Positions 48,167-58,030 of a DNA stretch of 64,000 nucleotides are shown here, piece by piece. Numbering within the stretch: the first letter of the stretch is position 1; the number at the start of each line of letters is the position of its first letter. The notes beneath the pieces were generated by a model that was not told the origin of the DNA, ran no database searches, and was given only the letters and a program-made list of their open reading frames with translations. A program made the position numbers and the translations under genes. The stretch comes from Eutreptiella sp. 'Long Island Sound 2002' (taxonomy: Eukaryota; Euglenozoa; Euglenophyceae; Eutreptiales; Eutreptiaceae). The stretch covers positions 18,819,226-18,883,225 of the forward strand of contig OZ038400.1 of the NCBI GenBank assembly GCA_964036045.1, read 5' to 3'.

Positions 48167-48198
<32 letters not shown>

Positions 48199-48842
48199 CA
48201 CACACACACACACACAATGTGAAGACCCAACACAACAACCCTGATGGTAGCAAAGCAGGGCATGTGCACTGGGCGATAGACTTATCTCCAGGCTGAACAA
48301 AACATGGAGGACAAAGAGTGGACCATGTGCAAGGGAGGGATGCTATCATCAATTGTCACCCTGATCACTGGGCAATTTGGAGGCAATGGGAAGCACTGGT
48401 AACACTGACTCATATCATTTGTATGCTGGTCCTTCCAACCCTGAGGCACCCTGTAACCCTGGAACATCTCTGAAAACCACCCCTCTACAGAAGCATGATA
48501 ACCAGGGGCTTGCGGGTGTGGAATTCAGGACCCTGGGACCTATAGCAAGCATCATTGGCAATGGTAACCTGCGACAATCCTGTGTGGGTGCCCACGCCAA
48601 TCATACACCCCCAAAACAGGCTACCGGTGGTGGAAAACAGCCAACCTTTCGCACAGCGCAGGGTGCGCTCCCCATGGTAAATATTGTTTTTGGTGGGGAG
48701 GGGCTTTTTAAAGTATTTTCCCTCATTTTGCTACCCAATTAAAAAAGCATCATCGTACCTCAAACATCCAGGGTCATCGAGCCCCTTTTCCATACCTGCC
48801 CCCAGAAAACCACTTTGGCCATCGCCCAAAACATATGATTAC
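47830..48842. other. No gene recognised; (CA)n microsatellites
   Basis: Two CA runs at about 48066-48100 and 48166-48216, separated by 65 bp. The rest is moderate-GC with short frames. Confidence 0.5.
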
Positions 48843-49090
48843 TTTCTTCTAGAACTTCACCAATGATGATGAGGCTAATAGTATGGTCATTGGTTCTGCT
48901 TTCCTCAGGGTGACGCTTCCCAACCAACCTCTTTGCTACGAAATGACAAGGGCGATTTATGAAGGTTTGGGGTCCGTTATGATAATCTATACCCTTGATC
49001 ATAAACTGGCGACGGCAAATGAGGTCTGCCTTTCCGTATGTGGTGTAGTATGGGTCTTCAGGCACAAAATCCAACTCTTTTTGCTGAGAC
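48843..49090 (-). CDS. Exon of an unknown gene (2 of 2 seen)
   Basis: Starts after 'ggctttgtag' (acceptor) and ends at donor 'gaagaaa|gtaatc'. It reads SQQKELDFVPEDPYYTTYG, then 'RRQFMIKGIDYHNGPQ' and 'HTISLIIIGEVLEES'. It begins by completing a split codon: TG from the previous exon plus G makes Trp, in frame on both sides. Charge pattern and codons look like a real globular protein, but I do not recognise the family. It ends in phase 1; the next exon downstream was not found. Moderate GC, unlike the surface-protein exons around it. Confidence 0.5.
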
Positions 49091-49190
49091 CTACAAAGCC
49101 TGCTCACATGAGTTAAGTCATTACAGCCCCACACCCCCTTTGCCCCATTGCGAGACTGTGCCAGCAGCAAACAACATCATTGGTCAATAC

Positions 49191-49391
49191 CAACAAATGT
49201 AATGCCCTATCGATTCAGAGAGTGGAGAGTAGAACTTGTTAAACCCAGCAAATGGCCCATCATACCAGTCATCAAACGCGCCTCCTATCGTTGTATACAG
49301 ATGAACAAGATTGGCACAGGGAGGCTCTGTCATTAAATCTTCAAACGCCCATTTCCTTTCTGATGCATCTTGTTCAACTTCCGACTTGCGA
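49191..49391 (-). CDS. Exon of an unknown gene (1 of 2 seen)
   Basis: Follows a long pyrimidine tract (ttttttcatctctcttttttg) and an AG at 49392-49393 (a second AG seven bases later is possible). It reads 'SEVEQDASERKWAFEDLM', then 'VHLYTTIGGAFDDWYDGPF' and 'SESIGHYIC', ending in phase 2 at donor 'tttgttg|gtattg'. The intron to the next exon is 100 bp. The product is not recognised; it has no signal peptide or membrane span. Same strand as the LRR array upstream and the ART-like gene downstream, but its phase does not match the LRR exons. Confidence 0.5.
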
Positions 49392-51860
49392 CTCCAACAA
49401 AAAAGAGAGATGAAAAAATCGAAAGTGGGGGAGGTTGTGGGCGGTGTTGATGTGGTAGATGCGTGCAGACCACACACAAATCTGATGGCGCTACAAAGGT
49501 GCCACCCAAACACGAGATATTCTCAAGCGAATATTGATGTGTATCTCAACGTGATTGTTGGATCCAGACACACCTCTAAGTAGCATGTAAATTTACCCCC
49601 AACATCTGGGGTACCTTTCGCCACCCCGGGTGCGAAAACACTTCCTTGAAGGCATAGACATTCTCAAAGCACTTGGAGCAGGAACACCAGGGTACTCATT
49701 TCACGCGTTCAGCGTAACTCGCCTTTTCCATTGCCGCCTTGTGTGCAGCAGCCTGTCCTGCTAACGCCGAGCCAAACCATTAACGGGGTCATCGAACGCC
49801 GAGCCAAACCATTAACTGGGTCATCGAACTAGTTGCAACATTGTTGCAGCAATCGGTCAATCAGTCGTGTCGGGTAGAACATCCGTGGATTGCGCATGCA
49901 ACAACGTGGGCACTGAAAACATCCGGGGCCAGACCACACACAATAGCTGGAGGGAACGCCCCACTGCCAACGGAGGCCCAGTATTTGGATGCACCCTGTC
50001 CCAGGAAAGACCTTGTACAATAGCTGGAGGGATTTTGTGCGGCGGGGAAAAGCTGAGACGTTGCGCACGATGCCCATATGCAACGGAATGCACCTTCAGT
50101 CTCTTTCGCTAACTCGTTGAGGCGGAGCAGCTCTTCTACATTCTTCAGTAATTCGACACTGATGGCGTCGTTGGCTGTACACACGCAGGAGAAGACGAGT
50201 GGTCGCCTGCCGTGCTTGGAACAGATGCCACATGGATTCGAATGTGTACGCATTGCAGGTACACGCTTCGCCGCCCATCGTCCCTTCGCTCCGAAGGTCG
50301 GTATCAAGGGCGCACGAAGTGCACAGACGCAAAGAAAACAAAACCCTCTTTGGGGCTAGAGAGCCATGACGTCGCAGGAGGCACTTGATTGATCTGTGTT
50401 GGAGACCGAATGCCCCCCAACGATGATCGGTGCGACTCTGCAGCTGCAGGAGTGCGGAGGGCCAGGACCGGGGAAAGGGCGCATCCCTCTAACAAGAGGG
50501 GCTTACCCACAATGTGCACCAACGCGGTACCCCCGCCACCCCCCTGCACCCCCATTCGTCCATTCCACAACTACTCCCAAAAGCCGTCACAGAACACGCC
50601 ACTTCGATGACGGTCTGACGCCACGGGGCCCAGGTCTCCGCCATTGGCAGCCCCACCCAAGCGCTGGGGTGCACTGGCCCCCGCGGCTGCCCCCACCCCC
50701 AACTGACGGTGCGGGCACTAATCGGAGACAGGCCGTCAGCAGACCGGCCCCCTCCTCCTCATTGTCCTGGTCGACGACCACGGCGCAGAAGGCCGCACGA
50801 TGGGGCCCGGTACAGCGGCCGGAGGAGGTGTGCCGCCCCACAACCCCAGTGCCGTGTCACCAATTCCGTCGACCCCCCCCCAGCCCCCACACACACAAAC
50901 ACACAGCCCCATCCTTGTGCACGTCCATCGCCAGAGAAGTGGTTGGGGGCGAAGCGGCGTCACGTTGCACTCCTCCCCCAGATTGCTCAATAAGGCGAAG
51001 GGGGTACTAAATTTGGGGGGGGTACTAAATGTGGGGGGGTACTAAATTATGGGCGGGGAGGTTTACCCCCCGATGCAGAGGTCACCCGGTGTTATGTGCA
51101 GCTGAGGCACTTGCACGCCACACCCTCCGCTCTGCACGCCCTTGTGCCCTCCGCTGCGCACATGGACCCCGGCACCGTAGCCCATGCCACAGCCCCCCAC
51201 ACCCAGGCCGCACTCCACAAACCACAACACTCCATACTTGAGCCGTTTTAATGGTGAAAACTGGCCATTTTCAGCCTGTTTTCAGGACAAAGGTCATGAG
51301 AATTCAGGACGGAAGATACTGTGGCCAGTGGGTGTTACTAAATACCCCCGCGGATCTTGCAAAATGAATGGGACACCAAAAGAATGCAAATGTGGCATTT
51401 AGGAGTCACGTTTCAAGGAGAGGAGGAGAAGGGAAGAAAGGGGAACGTTACATGGCGTCCATGTCTAGTTAAAGTCCTCCTGACAGGATAATAAATCCTA
51501 TGCAAGCAAGCAGGCCCCAGTGAAAATTGTTTGTCTTATCTATTTCAGGACAGCCCAGGGGTGGGCGGCATTTGGGCCGTACCATATTTTGGTCCGCAGG
51601 CCCTCGGGCACTTATGCAATGGTCCTTCGAAAGTGTTTTGTGAATGCCATATCCACCGCCGCACATACTGAAATGAATGAGTGCAGCCCACCGTCTCCAC
51701 AACAATTGCAGCGCGTCAATGGGGGCCGGGGGGTGTACGCACTGCGGAGGCCACGGTGCTGGTGTGGGTGGTGAATGACCCCGTGACACAGCCCTTTTTG
51801 TGCACACTCCCTGGAAAACATGAAGATCGGTGTCTGTCAGCCGGGTCTTTTTAGGCGGGC
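49392..51860. other. No confident gene
   Basis: Contains a short direct repeat ('cgccgagccaaaccattaac' twice near 49765-49815), a duplicated 'caatagctggagggaa/ttt' and, near 51000-51050, three G-runs linked by 'tactaaat'. 51240-51470 is AT-richer. No supported coding exon. Confidence 0.45.
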
Positions 51861-51962
51861 TCTGAACGGAGGGGGTAAGAGCATAGTTCATGGCCCGGCA
51901 GGAAACCACCAGGACTGCAGCTGAGCCGTCTGCATCGGTTCAATACAAGAGCCACAACATAC
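51861..51962 (-). other. Shortened last intron of the LRR array and candidate terminal acceptor
   Basis: On the minus strand, the donor of the last LRR exon is followed after only ~100 bp by 'cttaccccctccgttcag', a diverged copy of the array's own acceptor tract. The usual ~390-bp intron appears to have lost its middle by recombination at a shared 'catggccc'. The next two bases after the AG are AG; with the T left by the LRR exon this makes TAG, so splicing here would end the protein at once. Confidence 0.45.
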
Positions 51963-52046
51963 ATCCAAGGTTCAACGATGTCAGGGATTTACACTGCGGA
52001 AGAACAGCGGCCAACTCTTTGGTACCTTCATCCCCGATGGGATTCC
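51963..52046 (-). CDS. LRR exon 13 of 13 in transcript order
   Basis: 84 nt. Differs from the others by Pro in place of Ser after the Asn (N-P-I-G-D-E-G), and ends L-N-L-G. Its first two bases (GG) pair with the A left by the preceding exon, so the split codon is AGG (Arg) instead of the usual Trp/Ser/Tyr. Its downstream intron is shortened to ~100 bp. Confidence 0.72.
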
Positions 52047-52438
52047 CTGCACACATGACGGAGGGGGTGAGAGCACATTTCATGGCCCTGTACAATGGGC
52101 ACATGGAGCAGGAGTCACACATCCCTGAAAAATGAGTGCTGATCCCTAACCCCAGCTTCACACCCCCGTCCGTTACATCCTTCCAACTGGCACCCCACAA
52201 CAACAAAAAGCGCGTGGGGCACAGGCCGCTTTGCTCCGGATCCCATTCGCCCATCAGAACAGCAACTGCCCAGGGCATGACGGACACCTCAGGCCCCAAT
52301 GCAACAGTGAGGCAGGGCTCTGCAGGGACAGGGGGTCGCTGTCGTCCTGAACAGGGTCGCATGGCCCGGCAGGAAACCACCAGGACTGCAGCTGAGCCAT
52401 CTGCATCGATTCTGCCCAATACAACAGCCAGAACATAC

Positions 52439-52522
52439 TTTCAAGGTCCAACGATGTCAGGGATTTACACTGCGGAAGAACAGCGGCCAACTCTTTGGTA
52501 CCTTCATCCCCGATGGAATTCC
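52439..52522 (-). CDS. LRR exon 12 of 13 in transcript order
   Basis: 84 nt, N-S-I-G-D-E-G type. The 3' end is unusual: L-D-L-E followed by a single A before gtatgt (other copies leave T), which changes both the residue after the beta-strand and the next split codon. Starts with GG (Trp after splicing). Confidence 0.72.
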
Positions 52523-52914
52523 CTGCACACATGACGGAGGGGGTGAGAGCACATTTCATGGCCCTGTACAATGGGCACATGGAGCAGGAGTCACACATCC
52601 CTGAAAAATGAGTGCTGATCCCTAACCCCAGCTTCACACCCCCGTCCGTTACATCCTTCCAACTGGCACCCCACAACAACAAAAAGCGCGTGGGGCACAG
52701 GCCGCTTTGCTCCGGATGCCATTCGCCCCTCAGAACAGCAACTCCCCAGGGCATGACGGACACCTCAGGCCCCAATGCAACAGTGAGGCAGGGCTCTGCA
52801 GGGACAGGGGGTTGCTGTCGTCCTGAACAGGGTCGCATGGCCCGGCAGGAAACCACCAGGACTGCAGCTGAGCCATCTGCATCGATTCTGCCCAATACAA
52901 CAGCCACAACATAC

Positions 52915-52998
52915 ATCCAAGGTCCAACGATGTCAGGGATTTACACTGCGGAAGAACAGCGGCCAACTCTTTGGTACCTTCAACCCGGATGGAATTGG
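52915..52998 (-). CDS. LRR exon 11 of 13 in transcript order
   Basis: 84 nt, N-S-I-R-V-E-G type, ends L-D-L-G. Starts with CC, so the split codon becomes TCC (Ser), giving the classic LxLxSN start. Confidence 0.75.
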
Positions 52999-53390
52999 CT
53001 GCACACATGACGGAGGGGGTGAGAGCACATTTCATGGCCCTGTACAATGGGCACATGGAGCAGGAGTCACACATCCCTGAAAAATGAGTGCTGATCCCTA
53101 ACCCTAGCTTCACACCCCCGTCCGTTACATCCTTCCAACTGGCACCCCACAACAACAAAAAGCGCGTGGGGCACAGGCCGCTTTGCTCCGGATGCCATTC
53201 ACCCCTCAGAACAGCAACTCCCCAGGGCATGACGGACACCTCAGGCCCCAATGCAACAGTGAGGCAGGGCTCTGCAGGGACAGGGGGTTGCTGTCGTCCT
53301 GAACAGGGTCGCATGGCCCGGCAGGAAACCACCAGGACTGCAGCTGAGCCGTCTGCATCGATTCTGCCCAATACAACAGCCACAACATAC

Positions 53391-53474
53391 ATCCAAGGTC
53401 CAACGATGTCAGGGATTTACACTGCGGAAGAACAGCGGCCAACTCTTTGGTACCTTCAACCCGGATGGAATTGG
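53391..53474 (-). CDS. LRR exon 10 of 13 in transcript order
   Basis: 84 nt, N-S-I-R-V-E-G type with CC start (Ser) and L-D-L-G end. Same protein sequence as the neighbouring copy at 52915, so these two are probably a recent duplication. Confidence 0.75.
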
Positions 53475-53866
53475 CTGCACACATGACGGAGGGGGTGAGA
53501 GCACATTTCATGGCCCTGTACAATGGGCACATGGAGCAGGAGTCACACATCCCTGAAAAATGAGTGCTGATCCCTAACCCTAGCTTCACACCCCCGTCCG
53601 TTACATCCTTCCAACTGGCACCCCACAACAACAAAAAGCGCGTGGGGCACAGGCCGCTTTGCTCCGGATGCCATTCGCCCCTCAGAACAGCAACTGCCCA
53701 GGGCATGACGGACACCTCAGGCCCCAATGCAACAGTGAGGCAGGGCTCTGCAGGGACAGGGGGTTGCTGTCGTCCTGAACAGGGTCGCATGGCCCGGCAG
53801 GAAACCACCAGGACTGCAGCTGAGCCATCTGCATCGATTCTGCCCAATACAACAGCCACAACATAC

Positions 53867-53950
53867 ATCCAAGGTTCAACGATGTCAGGGATTTACACTG
53901 CGGAAGAACAGCGGCCAACTCTTTGGTACCTTCATCCCCGATGGAATTGG
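53867..53950 (-). CDS. LRR exon 9 of 13 in transcript order
   Basis: 84 nt, N-S-I-G-D-E-G type with CC start (Ser) and L-N-L-G end: a combination of a Ser-type 5' edge and G-D type loop. Confidence 0.75.
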
Positions 53951-54342
53951 CTGCACACATGACGGAGGGGGTGAGAGCACATTTCATGGCCCTGTACAAT
54001 GGGCACATGGAGCAGGAGTCACACATCCCTGAAAAATGAGTGCTGATCCCTAACCCCAGCTTCACACCCCCGTCCGTTACATCCTTCCAACTGGCACCCC
54101 ACAACAACAAAAAGCGCATGGGGCACAGGCCGCTTTGCTCCGGATGCCATTCACCCCTCAGAACAGCAACTGCCCAGGGCATGACGGACACCTCAGGCCC
54201 CAATGCAACAGTGAGGCAGGGCTCTGCAGGGACAGGGGGTTGCTGTCGTCCTGAACAGGGTCGCATCGCCCGGCAGGAAACCACCAGGACTGCAGCTGAG
54301 GCGTCTGCATCGATTCTGCCCAATACAACAGCCACAACATAC

Positions 54343-54441
54343 ATCTATAGTTCAACGATGTCAGGGATTTACACTGCGGAAGAACAGCGGCCAACTCTTT
54401 GGTAACTTCGACCCTGATGGAGCTGAAAATCGTTCCCTTCC
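54343..54441 (-). CDS. LRR exon 8 of 13, lengthened by 15 nt
   Basis: 99 nt (33 codons) with the canonical acceptor, so the frame and phase are kept. The 5' part reads K-G-T-I-F-S-S-I-R-V-E-V where others have N-S-I-x-x-E-G, so the conserved Asn and Gly of the LRR are lost. It ends L-N-Y-R. An alternative acceptor 'ttttcag' inside the insertion would give 80 nt and break the frame. It is the most diverged copy. Confidence 0.6.
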
Positions 54442-54833
54442 CTGCACGGATGACGGAGGGGGTGAGAGCACATTTCATGGCCCTGTACAATGGGCACATG
54501 GAGCAGGAGTCACACATCCCTGAAAAATGAGTGCTGATCCCTAACCCCAGCTTCACACCCCCGTCCGTTACATCCTTCCAACTGGCACCCCACAACAACA
54601 AAAAGCGCGTGGGGCATAGGCCGCTTTGCTCCGGATCCCATTCGCCCCTCAGAACAGCAACTCCCCAGGGCATGACGGACACCTCAGGCCCCAATGCAAC
54701 AGTGAGGCAGGGCTCTGCAGGGACAGGGGGCGGCTGTCGTCCTGAACAGGGTCGCATGGCCCGGCAGGAAACCACCAGGACTGCAGCTGAGCCGTCTGCA
54801 TCGATTCTGCCCAATACAACAGCCAGAACATAC

Positions 54834-54917
54834 ATCCAAGGTTCAACGATGTCAGGGATTTACACTGCGGAAGAACAGCGGCCAACTCTTTGGTACCTTC
54901 AACCCCGATGGAATTCC
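54834..54917 (-). CDS. LRR exon 7 of 13 in transcript order
   Basis: 84 nt, N-S-I-G-V-E-G type, a mix of the G-D and R-V loop forms, with GG start (Trp) and L-N-L-G end. Confidence 0.75.
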
Positions 54918-55309
54918 CTGCACACATGACGGAGGGGGTGAGAGCACATTTCATGGCCCTGTACAATGGGCACATGGAGCAGGAGTCACACATCCCTGAA
55001 AAATGAGTGCTGATCCCTAACCCCAGCTTCACACCCCCGTCCGTTACATCCTTCCAACTGGCACCCCACAACAACAAAAAGCGCGTGGGGCACAGGTCGC
55101 TTTGCTCCGGATCCCATTCGCCCCTCAGAACAGCAACTGCCCAGGGCATGACGGACACCTCAGGCCCCAATGCAACAGTGAGGCAGGGCTCTGCAGGGAC
55201 AGGGGGTTGCTGTCGTCCTGAACAGGGTCGCATGGCCCGGCAGGAAACCACCAGGACTGCAGCTGAGCCGTCTGCATCGATTCTGCCCAATACAACAGCC
55301 ACAACATAC

Positions 55310-55393
55310 ATCTATAGTTCAACGATGTCAGGGATTTACACTGCGGAAGAACAGCGGCCAACTCTTTGGTACCTTCAACCCGGATGGAATTAT
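55310..55393 (-). CDS. LRR exon 6 of 13 in transcript order
   Basis: 84 nt, N-S-I-R-V-E-G type. Starts with AT, giving a TAT (Tyr) split codon, the only one of its kind. Ends L-N-Y-R, as in the lengthened copy at 54343. Confidence 0.74.
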
Positions 55394-55785
55394 CTGCACA
55401 CATGACGGAGGGGGTGAGAGCACATTTCATGGCCCTGTACAATGGGCACATGGAGCAGGAGTCACACATCCCTGAAAAATGAGTGCTGATCCCTAACCCC
55501 AGCTTCACACCCCCGTCCGTTACATCCTTCCAACTGGCACCCCACAACAACAAAAAGCGCATGGGGCACAGGCCGCTTTGCTCCGGATCCCATTCACCCC
55601 TCAGAACAGCAACTGCCCAGGGCATGACGGACACCTCAGGCCCCAATGCAACAGTGAGGCAGGGCTCTGCAGGGACAGGGGGTTGCTGTCGTCCTGAACA
55701 GGGTCGCATGGCCCGGCAGGAAACCGCCAGGACTGCAGCTGAGCCATCTGCATCGATTCTGCCCAATACAACAGCCACAACATAC

Positions 55786-55869
55786 ATCCAAGGTCCAACG
55801 ATGTCAGGGATTTACACTGCGGAAGAACAGCGGCCAACTCTTTGGTACCTTCATCCCCGATGGAATTCC
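55786..55869 (-). CDS. LRR exon 5 of 13 in transcript order
   Basis: 84 nt, N-S-I-G-D-E-G type with GG start (Trp) and L-D-L-G end; close to the array consensus. Confidence 0.75.
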
Positions 55870-56261
55870 CTGCACACATGACGGAGGGGGTGAGAGCACA
55901 TTTCATGGCCCTGTACAATGGGCACATGGAGCAGGAGTCACACATCCCTGAAAAATGAGTGCTGATCCCTAACCCCAGCTTCACACCCCCGTCCGTTACA
56001 TCCTTCCAACTGGCACCCCACAACAACAAAAAGCGCATGGGGCACAGGCCGCTTTGCTCCGGATCCCATTCGCCCCTCAGAACAGCAACTGCCCAGGGCA
56101 TGACGGACACCTCAGGCCCCAATGCAACAGTGAGGCAGGGCTCTGCAGGGACAGGGGGTTGCTGTCGTCCTGAACAGGGTCGCATCGCCCGGCAGGAAAC
56201 CACCAGGACTGCAGCTGAGCCGTCTGCATCGATTCTGCCCAATACAACAGCCACAACATAC

Positions 56262-56345
56262 ATCCAAGGTTCAACGATGTCAGGGATTTACAATGCGGAA
56301 GAACAGCGGCCAACTCTTTGGTACCTTCATCCCCGATGGAATTCC
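56262..56345 (-). CDS. LRR exon 4 of 13 in transcript order
   Basis: 84 nt, N-S-I-G-D-E-G type, GG start (Trp), L-N-L-G end, with His for Gln in the helix (L-P-H-C). The same His is in the copy at 57690. Confidence 0.75.
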
Positions 56346-56737
56346 CTGCACACATGACGGAGGGGGTGAGAGCACATTTCATGGCCCTGTACAATGGGCA
56401 CATGGAGCAGGAGTCACACATCCCTGAAAAATGAGTGCTGATCCCTAACCCCAGCTTCACACCCCCGTCCGTTACATCCTTCCAACTGGCACCCCACAAC
56501 AACAAAAAGCGCATGGGGCACAGGCCGCTTTGCTCCGGATCCCATTCGCCCCTCAGAACAGCAACTGCCCAGGGCATGACGGACACCTCAGGCCCCAATG
56601 CAACAGTGAGGCAGGGCTCTGCAGGGACAGGGGGTTGCTGTCGTCCTGAACAGGGTCGCATGGCCCGGCAGGAAACCACCAGGACTGCAGCTGAGCCATC
56701 TGCATCGATTCTGCCCAATACAACAGCCACAACATAC

Positions 56738-56821
56738 ATCCAAGGTCCAACGATGTCAGGGATTTACACTGCGGAAGAACAGCGGCCAACTCTTTGGTAC
56801 CTTCATCCCCGATGGAATTGG
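56738..56821 (-). CDS. LRR exon 3 of 13 in transcript order
   Basis: 84 nt, N-S-I-G-D-E-G type with CC start (Ser) and L-D-L-G end. Confidence 0.75.
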
Positions 56822-57213
56822 CTGCACACATGACGGAGGGGGTGAGAGCACATTTCATGGCCCTGTACAATGGGCACATGGAGCAGGAGTCACACATCCC
56901 TGAAAAATGAGTGCTGATCCCTAACCCCAGCTTCACACCCCCGTCCGTTACATCCTTCCAACTGGCACCCCACAACAACAAAAAGCGCATGGGGCACAGG
57001 CCGCTTTGCTCCGGATCCCATTCACCCCTCAGAACAGCAACTCCCCAGGGCATGACGGACACCTCAGGCCCCAATGCAACAGTGAGGCAGGGCTCTGCAG
57101 GGACAGGGGGTTGCTGTCGTCCTGAACAGGGTCGCATGGCCCGGCAGGAAACCACCAGGACTGCAGCTGAGCCATCTGCATCGATTCTGCCCAATACAAC
57201 AGCCACAACATAC

Positions 57214-57297
57214 ATCCAAGGTTCAACGATGTCAGGGATTTACACTGCGGAAGAACAGCGGCCAACTCTTTGGTACCTTCATCCTCGATGGAATTGG
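57214..57297 (-). CDS. LRR exon 2 of 13 in transcript order
   Basis: 84 nt, N-S-I-E-D-E-G type (the only copy with Glu in the loop), CC start (Ser), L-N-L-G end. Confidence 0.75.
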
Positions 57298-57689
57298 CTG
57301 CACACATGACGGAGGGGGTGAGAGCACATTTCATGGCCCTGTACAATGGGCACATGGAGCAGGAGTCACACATCCCTGAAAAATGAGTGCTGATCCCTAA
57401 CCCCAGCTTCACACCCCCGTCCGTTACATCCTTCCAACTGGCACCCCACAACAACAAAAAGCGCGTGGGGCACAGGCCGCTTTGCTCCGGATCCCATTCG
57501 CCCCTCAGAACAGCAACTGCCCAGGGCATGACGGACACCTCAGGCCCCAATGCAACAGTGAGGCAGGGCTCTGCAGGGACAGGGGGTTGCTGTCGTCCTG
57601 AACAGGGTCGCATGGCCCGGCAGGAAACCACCAGGACTGCAGCTGAGCCATCTGCATCGATTCTGCCCAATACAACAGCCACAACATAC

Positions 57690-57773
57690 ATCCAAGGTCC
57701 AACGATGTCAGGGATTTACAATGCGGAAGAACAGCGGCCAACTCTTTGGTACCTTCATCCCCGATGGAATTCC
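57690..57773 (-). CDS. LRR exon 1 of 13 in transcript order
   Basis: 84 nt, N-S-I-G-D-E-G type, GG start, L-P-H-C in the helix, L-D-L-G end. About 257 bp of unit-type intron remain upstream before the array stops at 58030, so the exon that should precede it (ending in phase 1) lies outside the repeat and was not found. Confidence 0.73.
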
Positions 57774-58030
57774 CTGCACACATGACGGAGGGGGTGAGAG
57801 CACATTTCATGGCCCTGTACAATGGGCACATGGAGCAGGAGTCACACATCCCTGAAAAATGAGTGCTGATCCCTAACCCCAGCTTCACACCCCCGTCCGT
57901 TACATCCTTCCAACTGGCACCCCACAACAACAAAAAGCGCGTGGGGCACAGGCCGCTTTGCTCCGGATCCCATTCGCCCCTCAGAACAGCGACTGCCCAG
58001 GGCATGACGGACACCTCAGGCCCCAATGCA

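Larger units (their letters stand above)
51889..58030 (-). repeat. Tandem array of thirteen ~476-bp LRR-exon units
   Basis: Twelve unit steps are 476 bp and one is 491 bp. Each unit holds one leucine-rich-repeat exon on the minus strand (84 nt; one of 99 nt) and ~392 bp of nearly invariant intron. Every exon is bordered by '(a/g)cag' preceded by a C/T tract (caccccctccgtcatgtg) and by 'gtatgt', and is phase 1 at both ends. A unit of 476 bp is not a multiple of three, so the long open frames that cross whole units cannot form one protein; splicing is the only coherent reading. The encoded repeat is the 28-residue ribonuclease-inhibitor/NLR type: LxLxxNxIxxEGxxxLAxxLxxCxxLxx. The array starts in mid-intron at its 5' end (58030); no first exon was identified. 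Confidence 0.9.

Noticed and set aside
51963-57773. LRR exons as cassette exons of the surface-protein gene in whose intron they lie
   Set aside because: Exon 2 ends in phase 2 and the LRR exons need phase 1, so direct joining breaks the frame. Kept as unlikely unless a bridging exon is found.
52136-57785. Repeated 132-codon (+) and 220-codon (-) frames with 476-bp spacing, as tandem paralogous genes
   Set aside because: The + frames show no family and the - frames read through introns. Only the 28-codon LRR segment has conserved protein character, and the unit length is not a multiple of three.
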